From Bacteroidales bacterium (GTDB taxonomy: Bacteria; Bacteroidota; Bacteroidia; Bacteroidales; P3), in the NCBI GenBank assembly GCA_031262295.1, contig JAISIA010000007.1, forward strand, positions 1-64,000: a stretch of DNA of 64,000 nucleotides. The letters are read 5' to 3'. Below are positions 30,629 through 40,701 of this stretch, piece by piece. Under the pieces are notes generated by a model. The model worked only from the letters and a program-made list of their open reading frames with translations. It was not told where the DNA came from and did not search any database. Every line of letters starts with the position of its first letter. Positions within the stretch are counted from its first letter, which is position 1. A program made the position numbers and the translations under genes.

Positions 30629-31573
30629 TTATTTAATTTTTTCACCTTTTAGGAAAGAAACAATATAGCTTTCATCTATTGTTGAAGAACGATATAGCTT
30701 TACTATCTCTCCATTATCTAATAAAAATATAACAGGCATTTTACCGTATGTTGTATTTAGAAACGAAATAACATTAATAAAAGTATGATTTATTGGTTTT
30801 GTATTAGTTTCTTTATAAAATTCATCCAAATCTTTTTGTTTTCCTCCAAAGATTTGCACAAAGCTATTCCTATCTAAATTGTGCCTTTGCATAATAATTT
30901 CCAACTTTGTTGCAGTTGCCTTACAATATTTACAGCCTGTACTAAACCAACAAAGAACTTTTCTGCCCTTATCTATTTCTAATGCCTTAACATTATCTAA
31001 TTCTTTTACCTTTTGAAAGACCTCAGGGCGAAGTTTAACCTCTTTATAATATAGTTTTGTTTGAATAAACTCAGGAGGATTTATAATAAAAGACAAGGAA
31101 AGACAAAGAATAATAGAGGAAATTAATATATATATTGAAAATCTACTTCTAATCCATTTTGCCCATTTTAATCCAAAAGAAAGAATAAGTAGAATTATAT
31201 TTTTAATTAAGGTTTGAGTATCTGAAAAAGCAATAATGGTTCCAAAGCAATGGCAGTTTTCAGAAGAAAGATCAAACAATAGAGGCTTTACTAATATATA
31301 TACACTAAAAAGAATAAGACTTATTATTGTAAGAAATCTTGTTAGCCTTGGATAAATCCCTATAATAAGCATAAGACCTACTATTGCCTCAAAGGCAATT
31401 AAACATCTTGTTGCAATTGTTGTAAAGACCCAAGAGAATAATTTATGTTCAAATATGAATAAATCAACACTATCTATTGAAATATATTTAAAAAGGGCTG
31501 AAAGAATAAAAACTAAACCTATAAGTATCCTTATTATGGTTCCGCCTATTGTAAGAGCTTTATATGTTTTCAT
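30629..31573 (-). CDS. MauE/DoxX-like membrane protein with C-terminal thioredoxin-like domain (BT_3928-type)
   Basis: DoxX/MauE-like TM helices, CHCFG motif, C-terminal CWFSTGCKYCKATATKLE (CxxC). Confidence 0.8.
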   Translation of the reverse strand: MKTYKALTIGGTIIRILIGLVFILSALFKYISIDSVDLFIFEHKLFSWVFTTIATRCLIAFEAIVGLMLIIGIYPRLTRFLTIISLILFSVYILVKPLLFDLSSENCHCFGTIIAFSDTQTLIKNIILLILSFGLKWAKWIRSRFSIYILISSIILCLSLSFIINPPEFIQTKLYYKEVKLRPEVFQKVKELDNVKALEIDKGRKVLCWFSTGCKYCKATATKLEIIMQRHNLDRNSFVQIFGGKQKDLDEFYKETNTKPINHTFINVISFLNTTYGKMPVIFLLDNGEIVKLYRSSTIDESYIVSFLKGEKIK

Positions 31574-31585
31574 TATGATTATAAA

Positions 31586-31628
31586 TTAAAAAAAGGGGAA
31601 TGTTTCCTAATAAAAGGTCATTCCCCTA
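31586..31628 (-). terminator. Intrinsic terminator downstream of small lipoprotein 31655-31876
   Basis: Minus strand AGGGGAATG..CATTCCCCT followed by TTTTTTT. Confidence 0.75.
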
Positions 31629-31654
31629 ATTGTTTTCTTTGCAATGAATGTTTC

Positions 31655-31876
31655 TTATTTATCTTTACATTCAAAAGTGAAGCCTAATGATGCACCATTT
31701 TCCCAACCAGGAATATTATCCCAATTAATGTCTTTGCAATCACCATCAAAATCTGTAATATCAATTGATTGTGAATTACCACTATAAGCCATAGTACAAG
31801 TACAATCAGACTTTGTGTTGCATGCTGTAAAAGATAATGCTGCAAATACTCCAAGTACGAATAAAATCTTTTTCAT
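31655..31876 (-). CDS. Small Cys-rich lipoprotein (paralogue of 30358-30597)
   Basis: Lipobox LSFTAC; mature CNTKSDCTC..CKDINWDNIPGWENGASLGFTFECKDK. Confidence 0.75.
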   Translation of the reverse strand: MKKILFVLGVFAALSFTACNTKSDCTCTMAYSGNSQSIDITDFDGDCKDINWDNIPGWENGASLGFTFECKDK

Positions 31877-32396
31877 AAGTTTTAAAATTTTTTAATTTTC
31901 TCTACTCTATTTTTTTGGATTTTCGAGTTACTCCATAACTTGTGGGCAAAAATAAATAAATAAATAATAATAGCAAGTAATTTTTTGTATTTTTTTACAA
32001 AAATCACATAGTTACAAGTTCAAATAAAGTATAATTTAACAACTTTTTAAGGAATTATTTCTACGTTTTTGTTCAAAAAAAACAACAAAAATTAAAACTA
32101 ATCCCTTTACTCGCCTAATATCTCTTTAAATATATAACCTAAGAATCTAAAATTTTAAAAGTATTTAACATTTCACACCCTATTTTTTACCCCTTTTTTA
32201 ACACTTTATTAAAAAAATTTGCCAAAATTTAACAATTTTTAACATTTCATTCAATTTTTCAATTTTTACTCTTCAAAAATTTGTTAAAATATTCTAAACT
32301 TATTAATCATTTAATTTTCAATATAATCTAAGCAAATTTTAATATATTTTTCTAAATTTTTCATTAAAAAAAACAAAACCTTATTTTTTCAGAAAA

Positions 32397-32475
32397 AAAC
32401 GAAGATTTTTCTAAAATAAAACGCTGTTTTAATTTGCTAAAACGAAGAAATAATTTGCTAAAACGAAGATTTATT
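32397..32475 (+). repeat. 21-bp repeat array A5
   Basis: aaaacgaagatttttctaaaataaaacgctgttttaatttgctaaaacgaagaaataatttgctaaaacgaagattta. Confidence 0.8.
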
Positions 32476-32579
32476 CAAGGATAATAAACTAATAATAAGG
32501 CTATTATCTTGTCATCAAAATTAAAAATAAGTTGTGGGGGAATTTCTATGCCTTTTGCCTTAAAGGCTCTTTGTTTTGG

Positions 32580-32611
32580 CAAAGATATAAAAAAGATTTG
32601 ATAAATGCAAA
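32580..32611 (-). promoter_or_regulatory. Promoter in L2 (TTTG-N20-TATCTTTG)
   Basis: Minus strand TTTG (32611-32608), 20-nt spacer, TATCTTTG (32587-32580). Confidence 0.65.
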
Positions 32612-32638
32612 TGGGAAATTTCAGTTTTGAAATTTTGA

Positions 32639-32668
32639 ATTTAACATTTGAAGGAAAAAATGTTAAAT
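32639..32668. promoter_or_regulatory. Perfect 11-bp inverted repeat upstream of the L2 promoter
   Basis: ATTTAACATTT-gaaggaaa-AAATGTTAAAT; identical at 42637-42666. Confidence 0.55.
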
Positions 32669-32929
32669 ATTTTATAGATTGAATAGAAAACCAAAAATTA
32701 CAAATACTAACTAAGTATTATTTAATATAATAAAACAATAAAGAAAATTCAATAAAACAAGATGTCAATTACAAAATAGGAATTATTTTAATGAATTATT
32801 ACTATAAATTACTATTTTTGGATAAATAAATGTTTCCCTTAGATTATTTTTTCCCTTGCTGCGTTATATTTATAAATAAATGAGTATTTATTTTTATTGT
32901 ATTTTTGCAAATAATATTTTTGGTATAGT

Positions 32930-34366
32930 ATGGAAAAGAATAATGACATTATAGAAAACATAGCAAATAACGAATATAAGTATGGATTTTCAACAAATAT
33001 TGATACAAATAAGATAGAAAAAGGATTAAATGAAGAGGTAATTAGAAAAATTTCAGCATTAAAACAAGAGCCTTCTTGGTTATTGGAATTTCGTTTAAAT
33101 GCTTATAGAAAATGGAAAACTATGACTATGCCTTCGTGGGCACATTTAAAGATTCCCAAAATAGATTATCAGGATATTATATACTATGCTGCACCTGTGC
33201 AAAAGCAAAAAGAGGATGGGGTGGATAAAGAACTTATTGACACTTTTGACAAATTAGGAATATCCTTAAATGAAAAAAAGAAAGAAAATACCTTTGCAGT
33301 AGATGCCGTTGTGGATAGTGTATCTATAAAGACTACTTTCTCTGATAAACTTTCAAAAGAAGGCATAATATTTTGCTCTTTCTCTGAGGCGGTGAAAAAT
33401 CACCCTGAAATAGTTAAACAATATCTTGCAAGTGTTGTTCCTTATGGAGACAATTATTTTGCAGCTCTAAACTCTGCTGTTTTCAGTGATGGATCTTTTT
33501 GCTATATACCAAAGAATGTTCGTTGTCCAATTGAGCTTTCTTCCTATTTTCGTATAAATTCCGAAGGTACGGGTCAATTTGAAAGAACCTTGATTGTTGC
33601 AGATGAAGGCTCTTATGTTTCATATATGGAAGGCTGTACTGCCCCTAAGAGGGATAAAAACCAGCTTCACGCAGCCGTTGTTGAAATTGTAGTACTAAAA
33701 GATGCACAAGTTAAGTACTCTACTGTGCAGAATTGGTACCCTGGAGATAAGGATGGAAAAGGAGGAATATACAATTTTGTCACTAAAAGGGGTATTTGTA
33801 AGGGAAATAATTCTAAACTTTCTTGGACCCAAGTGGAAACTGGTTCGGCAATAACTTGGAAATATCCTTCCTGCATATTAAGAGGAGATAATAGTATTGG
33901 GGAATTTTATTCCGTTGCCCTAACAAACAATCACCAACAAGCAGATACAGGAACAAAAATGATTCATTTGGGACAAAACACTAAAAGCACTATAATCTCA
34001 AAAGGAATATCCGCAGGAGAGAGTCAAAATTCTTATAGAGGCTTAGTAAAGGTTAATAAGGGTGCATTCAATGCAAGAAATTATTCTCAGTGCGATTCCC
34101 TACTATTGGGTGATAGATGTGGTGCCCATACATTCCCATATATTAAGACTGATAACCTTTCTTCAATTGTTGAACACGAAGCAACAACTTCAAAAATTTC
34201 AGAAGACCAACTCTTTTATTGTCGTCAAAGAGGAATATCACAAGAGGCTGCAATTGGATTAATAGTAAATGGATATGCCAAAGAGGTAATAAATAAACTT
34301 CCTATGGAGTTTGCCTTAGAGGCACAAAAACTTTTGAATATATCTTTGGAAGGAAGCGTTGGATAA
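32930..34366 (+). CDS. sufB: Fe-S cluster assembly protein SufB
   Basis: [17 protein letters not shown]-type SufB C-terminal motif, [24 protein letters not shown]. Confidence 0.96.
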   Translation: MEKNNDIIENIANNEYKYGFSTNIDTNKIEKGLNEEVIRKISALKQEPSWLLEFRLNAYRKWKTMTMPSWAHLKIPKIDYQDIIYYAAPVQKQKEDGVDKELIDTFDKLGISLNEKKKENTFAVDAVVDSVSIKTTFSDKLSKEGIIFCSFSEAVKNHPEIVKQYLASVVPYGDNYFAALNSAVFSDGSFCYIPKNVRCPIELSSYFRINSEGTGQFERTLIVADEGSYVSYMEGCTAPKRDKNQLHAAVVEIVVLKDAQVKYSTVQNWYPGDKDGKGGIYNFVTKRGICKGNNSKLSWTQVETGSAITWKYPSCILRGDNSIGEFYSVALTNNHQQADTGTKMIHLGQNTKSTIISKGISAGESQNSYRGLVKVNKGAFNARNYSQCDSLLLGDRCGAHTFPYIKTDNLSSIVEHEATTSKISEDQLFYCRQRGISQEAAIGLIVNGYAKEVINKLPMEFALEAQKLLNISLEGSVG

Positions 34367-34373
34367 TTAAAGT

Positions 34374-35387
34374 ATGAGAAAAATAAAAAAGCTATTAATA
34401 ATTCGTTTTAGTTCAATAGGAGATATTGTTTTAACAACTCCAATAGTCCGTTGTTTAAAAAAACAAAGACCAGATATAGAATTGCACTATCTTACTAAGG
34501 AAAGCAATGCTCAAATATTGGAAAATAATCCCTATTTAGATAGGATTATACATTTGAAAGGTTCGTTAAATGAAACTATAAGGGCGTTAAAGAAGGAGAA
34601 ATACGATATTGTAATTGACCTACATAAGAATTTACGCTCCCTTATCATTAGATATTCCCTATTAAAACCTTTTTATTCCTACCCCACTCTTAGATTTAAA
34701 AAATGGTTAATGGTGAAATTTAAGATTAATCTATTACCTAAGGAGCATATTGTTGATAGATATTTCCTCTCTGTTAAGCCCATTGGAATAGAAAATGATA
34801 ATTTGGGTTTGGATTATTTTATTTCCGATGAAGATTTAGTTGCATTAAAAACCCTACCTTTTAATTTTGAGAGCGGATATATTGTTTTTGTTGTTGGAGG
34901 AAAGCATAAGACAAAACAGATTCCAACAAATATTCTAATTGAGCTTTGCAATAGGATTAATTATCCTGTAATTTTGCTTGGAGATAATAGCGATAAGGAA
35001 AAGGCAAATATTATTATGGATAATTCAAAGGAAAGCTCCATTATAAATGCTTGCGGAATATATAACCTAAATCAAAGTGCTGCACTTATAAAATATTCTA
35101 AGGGAGTTATAACTCCTGATAGCGGACTTATGCATATTGCATCTGCTATGGACAAAAACATTATTAGCCTTTGGGGAAACACCACTCCAGCCTTTGGAAT
35201 GTCTCCTTATATGTCCAAATTATCAAAAAGCAAGGTATATATTATTGAAAACTTAACCCTAAAATGTCGTCCCTGTCATCGCTTAGGCTATAATAAATGT
35301 CCTAAAAAGCACTTTTTGTGTATGAATAGCATTAATGTGGATGAGATTTTAAACATTGTTTCATCTTGGGAAAAGGATAAAAATTAA
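34374..35387 (+). CDS. Glycosyltransferase family 9 (heptosyltransferase-like)
   Basis: KLLIIRFSSIGDIVLTTPIVRCLKKQRPDIELHYLTK; GVITPDSGLMHIASAMDKNIISLWGNTTP. Confidence 0.92.
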   Translation: MRKIKKLLIIRFSSIGDIVLTTPIVRCLKKQRPDIELHYLTKESNAQILENNPYLDRIIHLKGSLNETIRALKKEKYDIVIDLHKNLRSLIIRYSLLKPFYSYPTLRFKKWLMVKFKINLLPKEHIVDRYFLSVKPIGIENDNLGLDYFISDEDLVALKTLPFNFESGYIVFVVGGKHKTKQIPTNILIELCNRINYPVILLGDNSDKEKANIIMDNSKESSIINACGIYNLNQSAALIKYSKGVITPDSGLMHIASAMDKNIISLWGNTTPAFGMSPYMSKLSKSKVYIIENLTLKCRPCHRLGYNKCPKKHFLCMNSINVDEILNIVSSWEKDKN

Positions 35388-35410
35388 TGAATGTATAAAT
35401 TAATTGAATT

Positions 35411-36199
35411 ATGGAAGAATTTAAACATAAGGAAGCTGTTAAGAGTTTTGATGAACTTTTAACTATTATGGACGAGTTAAGGGAAAAATGTCCTTGGGAT
35501 AAAAAACAGACCTTTTCTTCTTTGAGTTATCTTACAATAGAGGAAACTTATGAATTGTGTGATGCAATTTTGGAGAATAATTATGAAGAAATCAAAAAGG
35601 AAATTGGAGATCTTCTCTTGCATATAGTTTTTTATTCTAAGATTGGACAAGAGAAAAATGAGTTTGATATTAAGGATGTAATTTCTTCATTAAAGGAAAA
35701 ACTAATAAGAAGACATCCTCATATATATGGGAATGTAGAAGCTAAAACTGCAAGAGATGTTTCCGATAATTGGGAAGAGATAAAATTGAAAGAGGGAAGA
35801 AAATCTGCTTTGGAGGGAGTGCCGAAAAGTTTGCCTTCAATGGTAAAAGCGTATAGGATTCAAGATAAGGCAAGGGGCGTTGGCTTTGATTGGGAAAATG
35901 AAAATCAGGTTTGGGATAAGGTTTTGGAAGAAATTGGGGAGTTGAAAGAGGAATTAGAAAACAATAATAAGGATAGAATTGAAGCAGAATTTGGAGATCT
36001 TCTTTTTGCTCTTATAAATTATTCCCGATTTATTGATATTAATCCCGAGATAGCCTTAGAAAGAACAAATAAAAAGTTTATTTCTCGTTTTAAATTCTTG
36101 GAAAATGAGGTTGAAAAAAGTGGAAATAAACTAAAAGATCTTCCTTTGGAAGAGATGGATGTTTATTGGAATAAGGCAAAAGAGTTAGAAAATAATTAG
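35411..36199 (+). CDS. mazG: Nucleoside triphosphate pyrophosphohydrolase MazG
   Basis: LREKCPWDKKQTFSSLSYLTIEETYELCDAI; two MazG domains. Confidence 0.96.
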   Translation: MEEFKHKEAVKSFDELLTIMDELREKCPWDKKQTFSSLSYLTIEETYELCDAILENNYEEIKKEIGDLLLHIVFYSKIGQEKNEFDIKDVISSLKEKLIRRHPHIYGNVEAKTARDVSDNWEEIKLKEGRKSALEGVPKSLPSMVKAYRIQDKARGVGFDWENENQVWDKVLEEIGELKEELENNNKDRIEAEFGDLLFALINYSRFIDINPEIALERTNKKFISRFKFLENEVEKSGNKLKDLPLEEMDVYWNKAKELENN

Positions 36200-36210
36200 A
36201 AAAGAAAATA

Positions 36211-36846
36211 ATGATAAAGGTATTCGCATTTAATCACTACCAAGTAAATTGTAGTGTCCTTTTTGATGAGAAAAAACAATGTGTAATTGTTGATTGCTCT
36301 TGTCAAAGTGAGAATGAAAAGAAGGTTTTATTAAATTTTATAGAAGAAAATTCCTTAAAAGTAAAACATATATTATTGACTCATCCACATGTTGATCACA
36401 TTTGCGGAGCAGGATGGGCTTGTAAGGAGTTTTCACTTCCTTTATTACTTGGAGCAGACTCTAAAATTATGCTACCCTCAATACAAGAACAGGCATCTAT
36501 GATGGGATTTTATATAGATAATTTTGAAGATTTGAAATTTGAATACATAGATGAAAAAACAAAAATCCTTTATGGAGATAGCACACTTAGGGTTTTCTCC
36601 TCACCCGGTCATTGCATTGGAAGTCTATGTTTTTATAATGAAAAGGAAAAATTTGTTTTAACGGGTGATCTTCTTTTCAAAGATTCTGTTGGAAGGACTG
36701 ATTTGCCTACGGGAAACTATGATTTATTGGTAAAAAGCATTAAGGAGAATCTCTTTACTCTGCCAAATGAAACTATTTGTGTTTGTGGGCACGGACCAAA
36801 TACAACAATTGGTTATGAAAAAGAAAATAATCCTTTTGTGATTTAA
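36211..36846 (+). CDS. MBL-fold metallo-hydrolase (glyoxalase II-like)
   Basis: LTHPHVDHICGAGWACKEF; SSPGHCIGSLCFY; LTGDLLF. Confidence 0.92.
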   Translation: MIKVFAFNHYQVNCSVLFDEKKQCVIVDCSCQSENEKKVLLNFIEENSLKVKHILLTHPHVDHICGAGWACKEFSLPLLLGADSKIMLPSIQEQASMMGFYIDNFEDLKFEYIDEKTKILYGDSTLRVFSSPGHCIGSLCFYNEKEKFVLTGDLLFKDSVGRTDLPTGNYDLLVKSIKENLFTLPNETICVCGHGPNTTIGYEKENNPFVI

Positions 36847-36907
36847 AGTTTTCTTAAATATAAATCCCTATTAAATTTAGGAAAAATCTTTTATATATTT
36901 TTTAATA

Positions 36908-37972
36908 ATGAATATTGCAGCTTTAGTTTCTGGAGGAGTGGATAGCTCTGTTGTGGTTTATATGTTAAAGGAGCTGGGTTTTACTCCCACAATCTTTTAT
37001 ATAAGAATTGGAATGGAGGATAAGGATGGTTATATTGATTGTCCCAGTGAAGAAGATATAGAAATCACTTCCTTTATAGCAAAGAAATATGGATGCCCTT
37101 TTGAAATTGTATCCTTGCATAAAGAATATTGGGATAATGTAGTTGCATATACAATTGAAGCAGTTAAAAGAGGGCTTACTCCAAACCCCGATATGATGTG
37201 TAATAAGATGATAAAATTTGGAGTTTTTGACCAAAAATGGGGAAAGGACTTTGATAAGATAGCAACAGGTCATTATTGTACAACCACAGATATTAATAAT
37301 AAGACCTTCCTTTCAACGGCTAAGGATAAGAAAAAAGACCAAACCTATTTCTTAGGGCAGGTTAATTATATGCAAGTTTCACGTTTAATGTTTCCAATTG
37401 GAGATTTACTTAAATCAGAAGTAAGAGATATTGCAAAAAAAGAAAAACTACCAAGTGCATTTAGAAAAGATAGTCAAGGGATATGTTTCTTAGGAAAGAT
37501 AAATTACAACGATTTTATAAGGCGATACTTGGGTGAGAAAAAGGGAAAGATAATTGAGAAGGAAACAATGAAAGTTATTGGGGAGCATAATGGCTATTGG
37601 TTTCATACAATAGGGCAAAGAAAGGGTTTGGGTTTAAGTGGCGGTCCTTGGTTTGTTGTAGAAAAAAACATAGAAGAAAACATCCTATACGTATCTCAGG
37701 GATATGACCCAGAAACTCAATATGGCAAGGTTGTAAATTTATCAGCTATGGAATTTATTACTGAAAATCCTTGGGGGGATTTCTCAGATGAGAAAGACAT
37801 AACTTTTAAAATACGTCACACTCCTGACTTTACTAAGGGCAAAATAAGAAAGATTAATGATATTTATAGGATATATTCCTCCGAAAAAATACAAGGAATA
37901 GCACAAGGACAATTTGGAGTTATATATGATAATGATATGAAACTTTGTTTAGGAAGTGGTATTATTGTATAG
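36908..37972 (+). CDS. mnmA: tRNA-specific 2-thiouridylase MnmA
   Basis: [55 protein letters not shown]. Confidence 0.95.
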   Translation: MNIAALVSGGVDSSVVVYMLKELGFTPTIFYIRIGMEDKDGYIDCPSEEDIEITSFIAKKYGCPFEIVSLHKEYWDNVVAYTIEAVKRGLTPNPDMMCNKMIKFGVFDQKWGKDFDKIATGHYCTTTDINNKTFLSTAKDKKKDQTYFLGQVNYMQVSRLMFPIGDLLKSEVRDIAKKEKLPSAFRKDSQGICFLGKINYNDFIRRYLGEKKGKIIEKETMKVIGEHNGYWFHTIGQRKGLGLSGGPWFVVEKNIEENILYVSQGYDPETQYGKVVNLSAMEFITENPWGDFSDEKDITFKIRHTPDFTKGKIRKINDIYRIYSSEKIQGIAQGQFGVIYDNDMKLCLGSGIIV

Positions 37973-38591
37973 TAAGCTTTTTTCCCTTTTTCTCTTCTTT
38001 CTTTAATTCCCTTATCAATTGACGCTCCTTCTTTGCCAAATTTTCTTCCCTTTCTACCTTTTTAGAAATCTTTTTAAGCTCATTCAAATTTGATATATTT
38101 AGTATTTGCAATTCTCTTAAAAAGATTTGAGCACAGCCGTATGCATCTGAATCAGCTCTATGATGTGTTAGGTTTATCTTTTCTTGATTACAAAGAAAAT
38201 CTAATGAGTATTTCTGATTATCTTTCCAAGCAAGCCTTGCTGTAAGATAGGAACAAAAGTAGTTGAATTTAGGAATTGGGATTTTATAGTATTGTAATGT
38301 TTTTTTAAGTACTGAAATATCAAAAGCAGCATTATGTGCAACCAAAGTACGATTTGATATAAACGGGGCTATCTCTACCCATAATTTATCAAATTCAGGT
38401 TGGAATTGAACATCTTCCTTTGTTATCTTATGTATTTTTTGAGAATAGAAATGAAAATAAGGATAGCAAGCTGGCTTTATAAGCCATTGTTTTACCAAAG
38501 TAACTTCGGAATTTTCCACTTGGGCAATTCCTAATGAACAAGGATTGTTTGGATCCGCTGTTTCAAAGTCAATGGCAACAAAATCTATCAT
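37962..38591 (-). CDS. 3'-5' exonuclease (DnaQ/epsilon-like)
   Basis: [48 protein letters not shown]. Confidence 0.92.
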   Translation of the reverse strand: MIDFVAIDFETADPNNPCSLGIAQVENSEVTLVKQWLIKPACYPYFHFYSQKIHKITKEDVQFQPEFDKLWVEIAPFISNRTLVAHNAAFDISVLKKTLQYYKIPIPKFNYFCSYLTARLAWKDNQKYSLDFLCNQEKINLTHHRADSDAYGCAQIFLRELQILNISNLNELKKISKKVEREENLAKKERQLIRELKKEEKKGKKLTIQ

Positions 38592-40654
38592 TTTTCTTTA
38601 TTAAAATTCTTTTTACCTTCTTCTAAAAAGGCAACAAAGTTATCAACATTCCTATCATAGCCCTTAGGTTTTGCAAGAACGTTTCCATTATAATCCATCA
38701 AGACATATAAAGGTTGAGCATTGGCACCGAAAACTTCCATCTGATAGTTGTGATTTTTCTTTCCCAAAGTCTTTATTATAGTTCCGTTTTTCGTCTTCAC
38801 CCATTCGTCCTCTGGAAGCTTTATTGTATTTACGTCAGCATAAAGAGCAACCATTACAAAGTCTTCTTGCAATATTTTCTTCACCTTATTATCTTCCCAA
38901 ACATAATATTCCATCTCCCTACAATTAGCACAGGTCTTTCCTGTGAAGTCTATAAAGATTGGTTTATTTACTTTCTTAGCATAAAGTTTTGCTTCCTCCA
39001 AATCAAAGAAACCATCAAAGCCCGTAGGGTAATGTAATTGATCGGCATATTTCCTATTTTCTGGAAGCAAATTTCCATTATCCTCCTTTGAAATTGAAGA
39101 GTAGCTTGTTTTATTTTCTAAAACCGTTCTTTCAATATTAAAATCCTGTGTTGTCATAGGAGGAATATATCCCGAAATTGCTTTAAGCGGTGCTCCCCAA
39201 AGACCAGGAATCATATACAAGGCAAAGGAAAAAGAAATTATTGAAAGGAAAAGACGCCCCACACCTATGTGTTCCAAATCGGAATCCCCCTTAAATTTCA
39301 ACTTTCCTAATAGATATAAGCCCAAAAGGAAGAATATGACAATCCACAAAACAAGATAAACCTCCCTATCTAATAATCTCCAATCTGCACTAAGGTCTGC
39401 CATTGAAAGAAATTTAAGTCCAAGGGCTATTTCCAAGAATCCAAAGACTATTTTTACTGTATTTAACCATGAACCTGAATGTAATTTAGAAATTATTTGA
39501 GGAAACATAGCAAGGAGAGTAAAAGGCAAAGCAAAGCCTATTGCAAATCCAAGCATGGATATAAAAAATACAAAAGAATTTGTTGAAGATGACGCTATCC
39601 CCATAAGAGCTGCACCCAAGATTGGACCAGTACAGGAGAAGGAAACCAAGACTGTTGTAAGAGCAATGAAGAATGCACCAATATATCCCCCCTTATCAGC
39701 ATTCTTATCCGAAGAATTTATCCAAGAAGCTGGAAGAGTTATCTCAAATAATCCAAAGAATGAGAAGGCAAAAATCATAAATATGACAAAGAAAATTAGG
39801 TTAGGAATCCAATTTGTTGAGATAATATACATCGCATCCTTTCCTAAAAGCAAGGTAAGAACTAATCCCAATACAGCAAAAATAAATATTATTGATCCTC
39901 CAAAGAAGAAAGCCTCTTTTAAACCCTGCTTTTTGGTTTTCTTTCCCTTCATAAAGAAGGATATTGTCATAGGAACCATAGGGAAAACGCAAGGAGTAAT
40001 CAATGTTAATAAGCCTGCACCAAGAGCAATCAAAAATACCATAAGCATAGAATCTGATTTCTCTTGTGCTTTTTGAATATTTTTTGCATCAATACTCTTT
40101 GTCGTATCATTAATTTCACTCTTTGTTATTTGAGTTTGAGATACATTTTCTGCAATATTTGATTCCGGTTCATCAATAGAAGAAGCAGAAGAAACTATTG
40201 CTTTATTCCCTTTTATATTAAAGCTAAAAGGAACATCATCAGGAGGGATACAGCTACCCTTTTCGCACAATTGGAAATTCACATTCCCGCTTATCTTAAA
40301 ATCTTCCTTAGAAAGAACTAATATCTTTTGACGAAATGTTGCACTATTTTCAAAATGCCTTGAAGAATCTTTTTCAAAAGGATCATATTCTGCAATAGAT
40401 TTTGGTTCTTTTACCCCACCTAATAACTTGTAATTCTTATTTTCTTCAAAGGAAAAGACAATTGGCAACTCAGTACCCTTTGTTTTTTGAGAATAGATGT
40501 GCCATCCCTTATCCAAGGATACATTTAATACTAATTCATAAGTAGAATCACTTAGTTTCTTTTCATTAAATGTCCATTTAGCTTGTGAAAAAACAACGTT
40601 TGAAAACGCTAATACTAAAGCCGCTATTAAAATTATTCCTTTCTTTCCTTGCAT
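38588..40654 (-). CDS. dsbD: Thiol:disulfide interchange protein DsbD-like (cytochrome c biogenesis TM + thioredoxin domains)
   Basis: ITPCVFPMVPMTISFFMKG, FSCTGPILGAAL, C-terminal FIDFTGKTCANCREMEYYVW. Internal start at 40654 gives a clean signal peptide. Confidence 0.92.
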   Translation of the reverse strand: MQGKKGIILIAALVLAFSNVVFSQAKWTFNEKKLSDSTYELVLNVSLDKGWHIYSQKTKGTELPIVFSFEENKNYKLLGGVKEPKSIAEYDPFEKDSSRHFENSATFRQKILVLSKEDFKISGNVNFQLCEKGSCIPPDDVPFSFNIKGNKAIVSSASSIDEPESNIAENVSQTQITKSEINDTTKSIDAKNIQKAQEKSDSMLMVFLIALGAGLLTLITPCVFPMVPMTISFFMKGKKTKKQGLKEAFFFGGSIIFIFAVLGLVLTLLLGKDAMYIISTNWIPNLIFFVIFMIFAFSFFGLFEITLPASWINSSDKNADKGGYIGAFFIALTTVLVSFSCTGPILGAALMGIASSSTNSFVFFISMLGFAIGFALPFTLLAMFPQIISKLHSGSWLNTVKIVFGFLEIALGLKFLSMADLSADWRLLDREVYLVLWIVIFFLLGLYLLGKLKFKGDSDLEHIGVGRLFLSIISFSFALYMIPGLWGAPLKAISGYIPPMTTQDFNIERTVLENKTSYSSISKEDNGNLLPENRKYADQLHYPTGFDGFFDLEEAKLYAKKVNKPIFIDFTGKTCANCREMEYYVWEDNKVKKILQEDFVMVALYADVNTIKLPEDEWVKTKNGTIIKTLGKKNHNYQMEVFGANAQPLYVLMDYNGNVLAKPKGYDRNVDNFVAFLEEGKKNFNKEK

Positions 40655-40701
40655 CTTACTATTTTTTATTCCTATTTTTTTGTATTTATAACTTAAAATA
40701 T

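Larger units (their letters stand above)
32160..32682 (-). repeat. Copy L2 of the ~0.5-kb promoter-bearing intergenic element
   Basis: Aligns by eye with 42113-42674, including an identical ~60-bp block gggaaatttcagttttgaaattttgaatttaacatttgaaggaaaaaatgttaaatatttta. Confidence 0.8.

Noticed and set aside
39555-40076. 173-aa ORF antisense to dsbD
   Set aside because: Lies fully opposite a well-supported DsbD gene; no signal peptide or recognisable domain.
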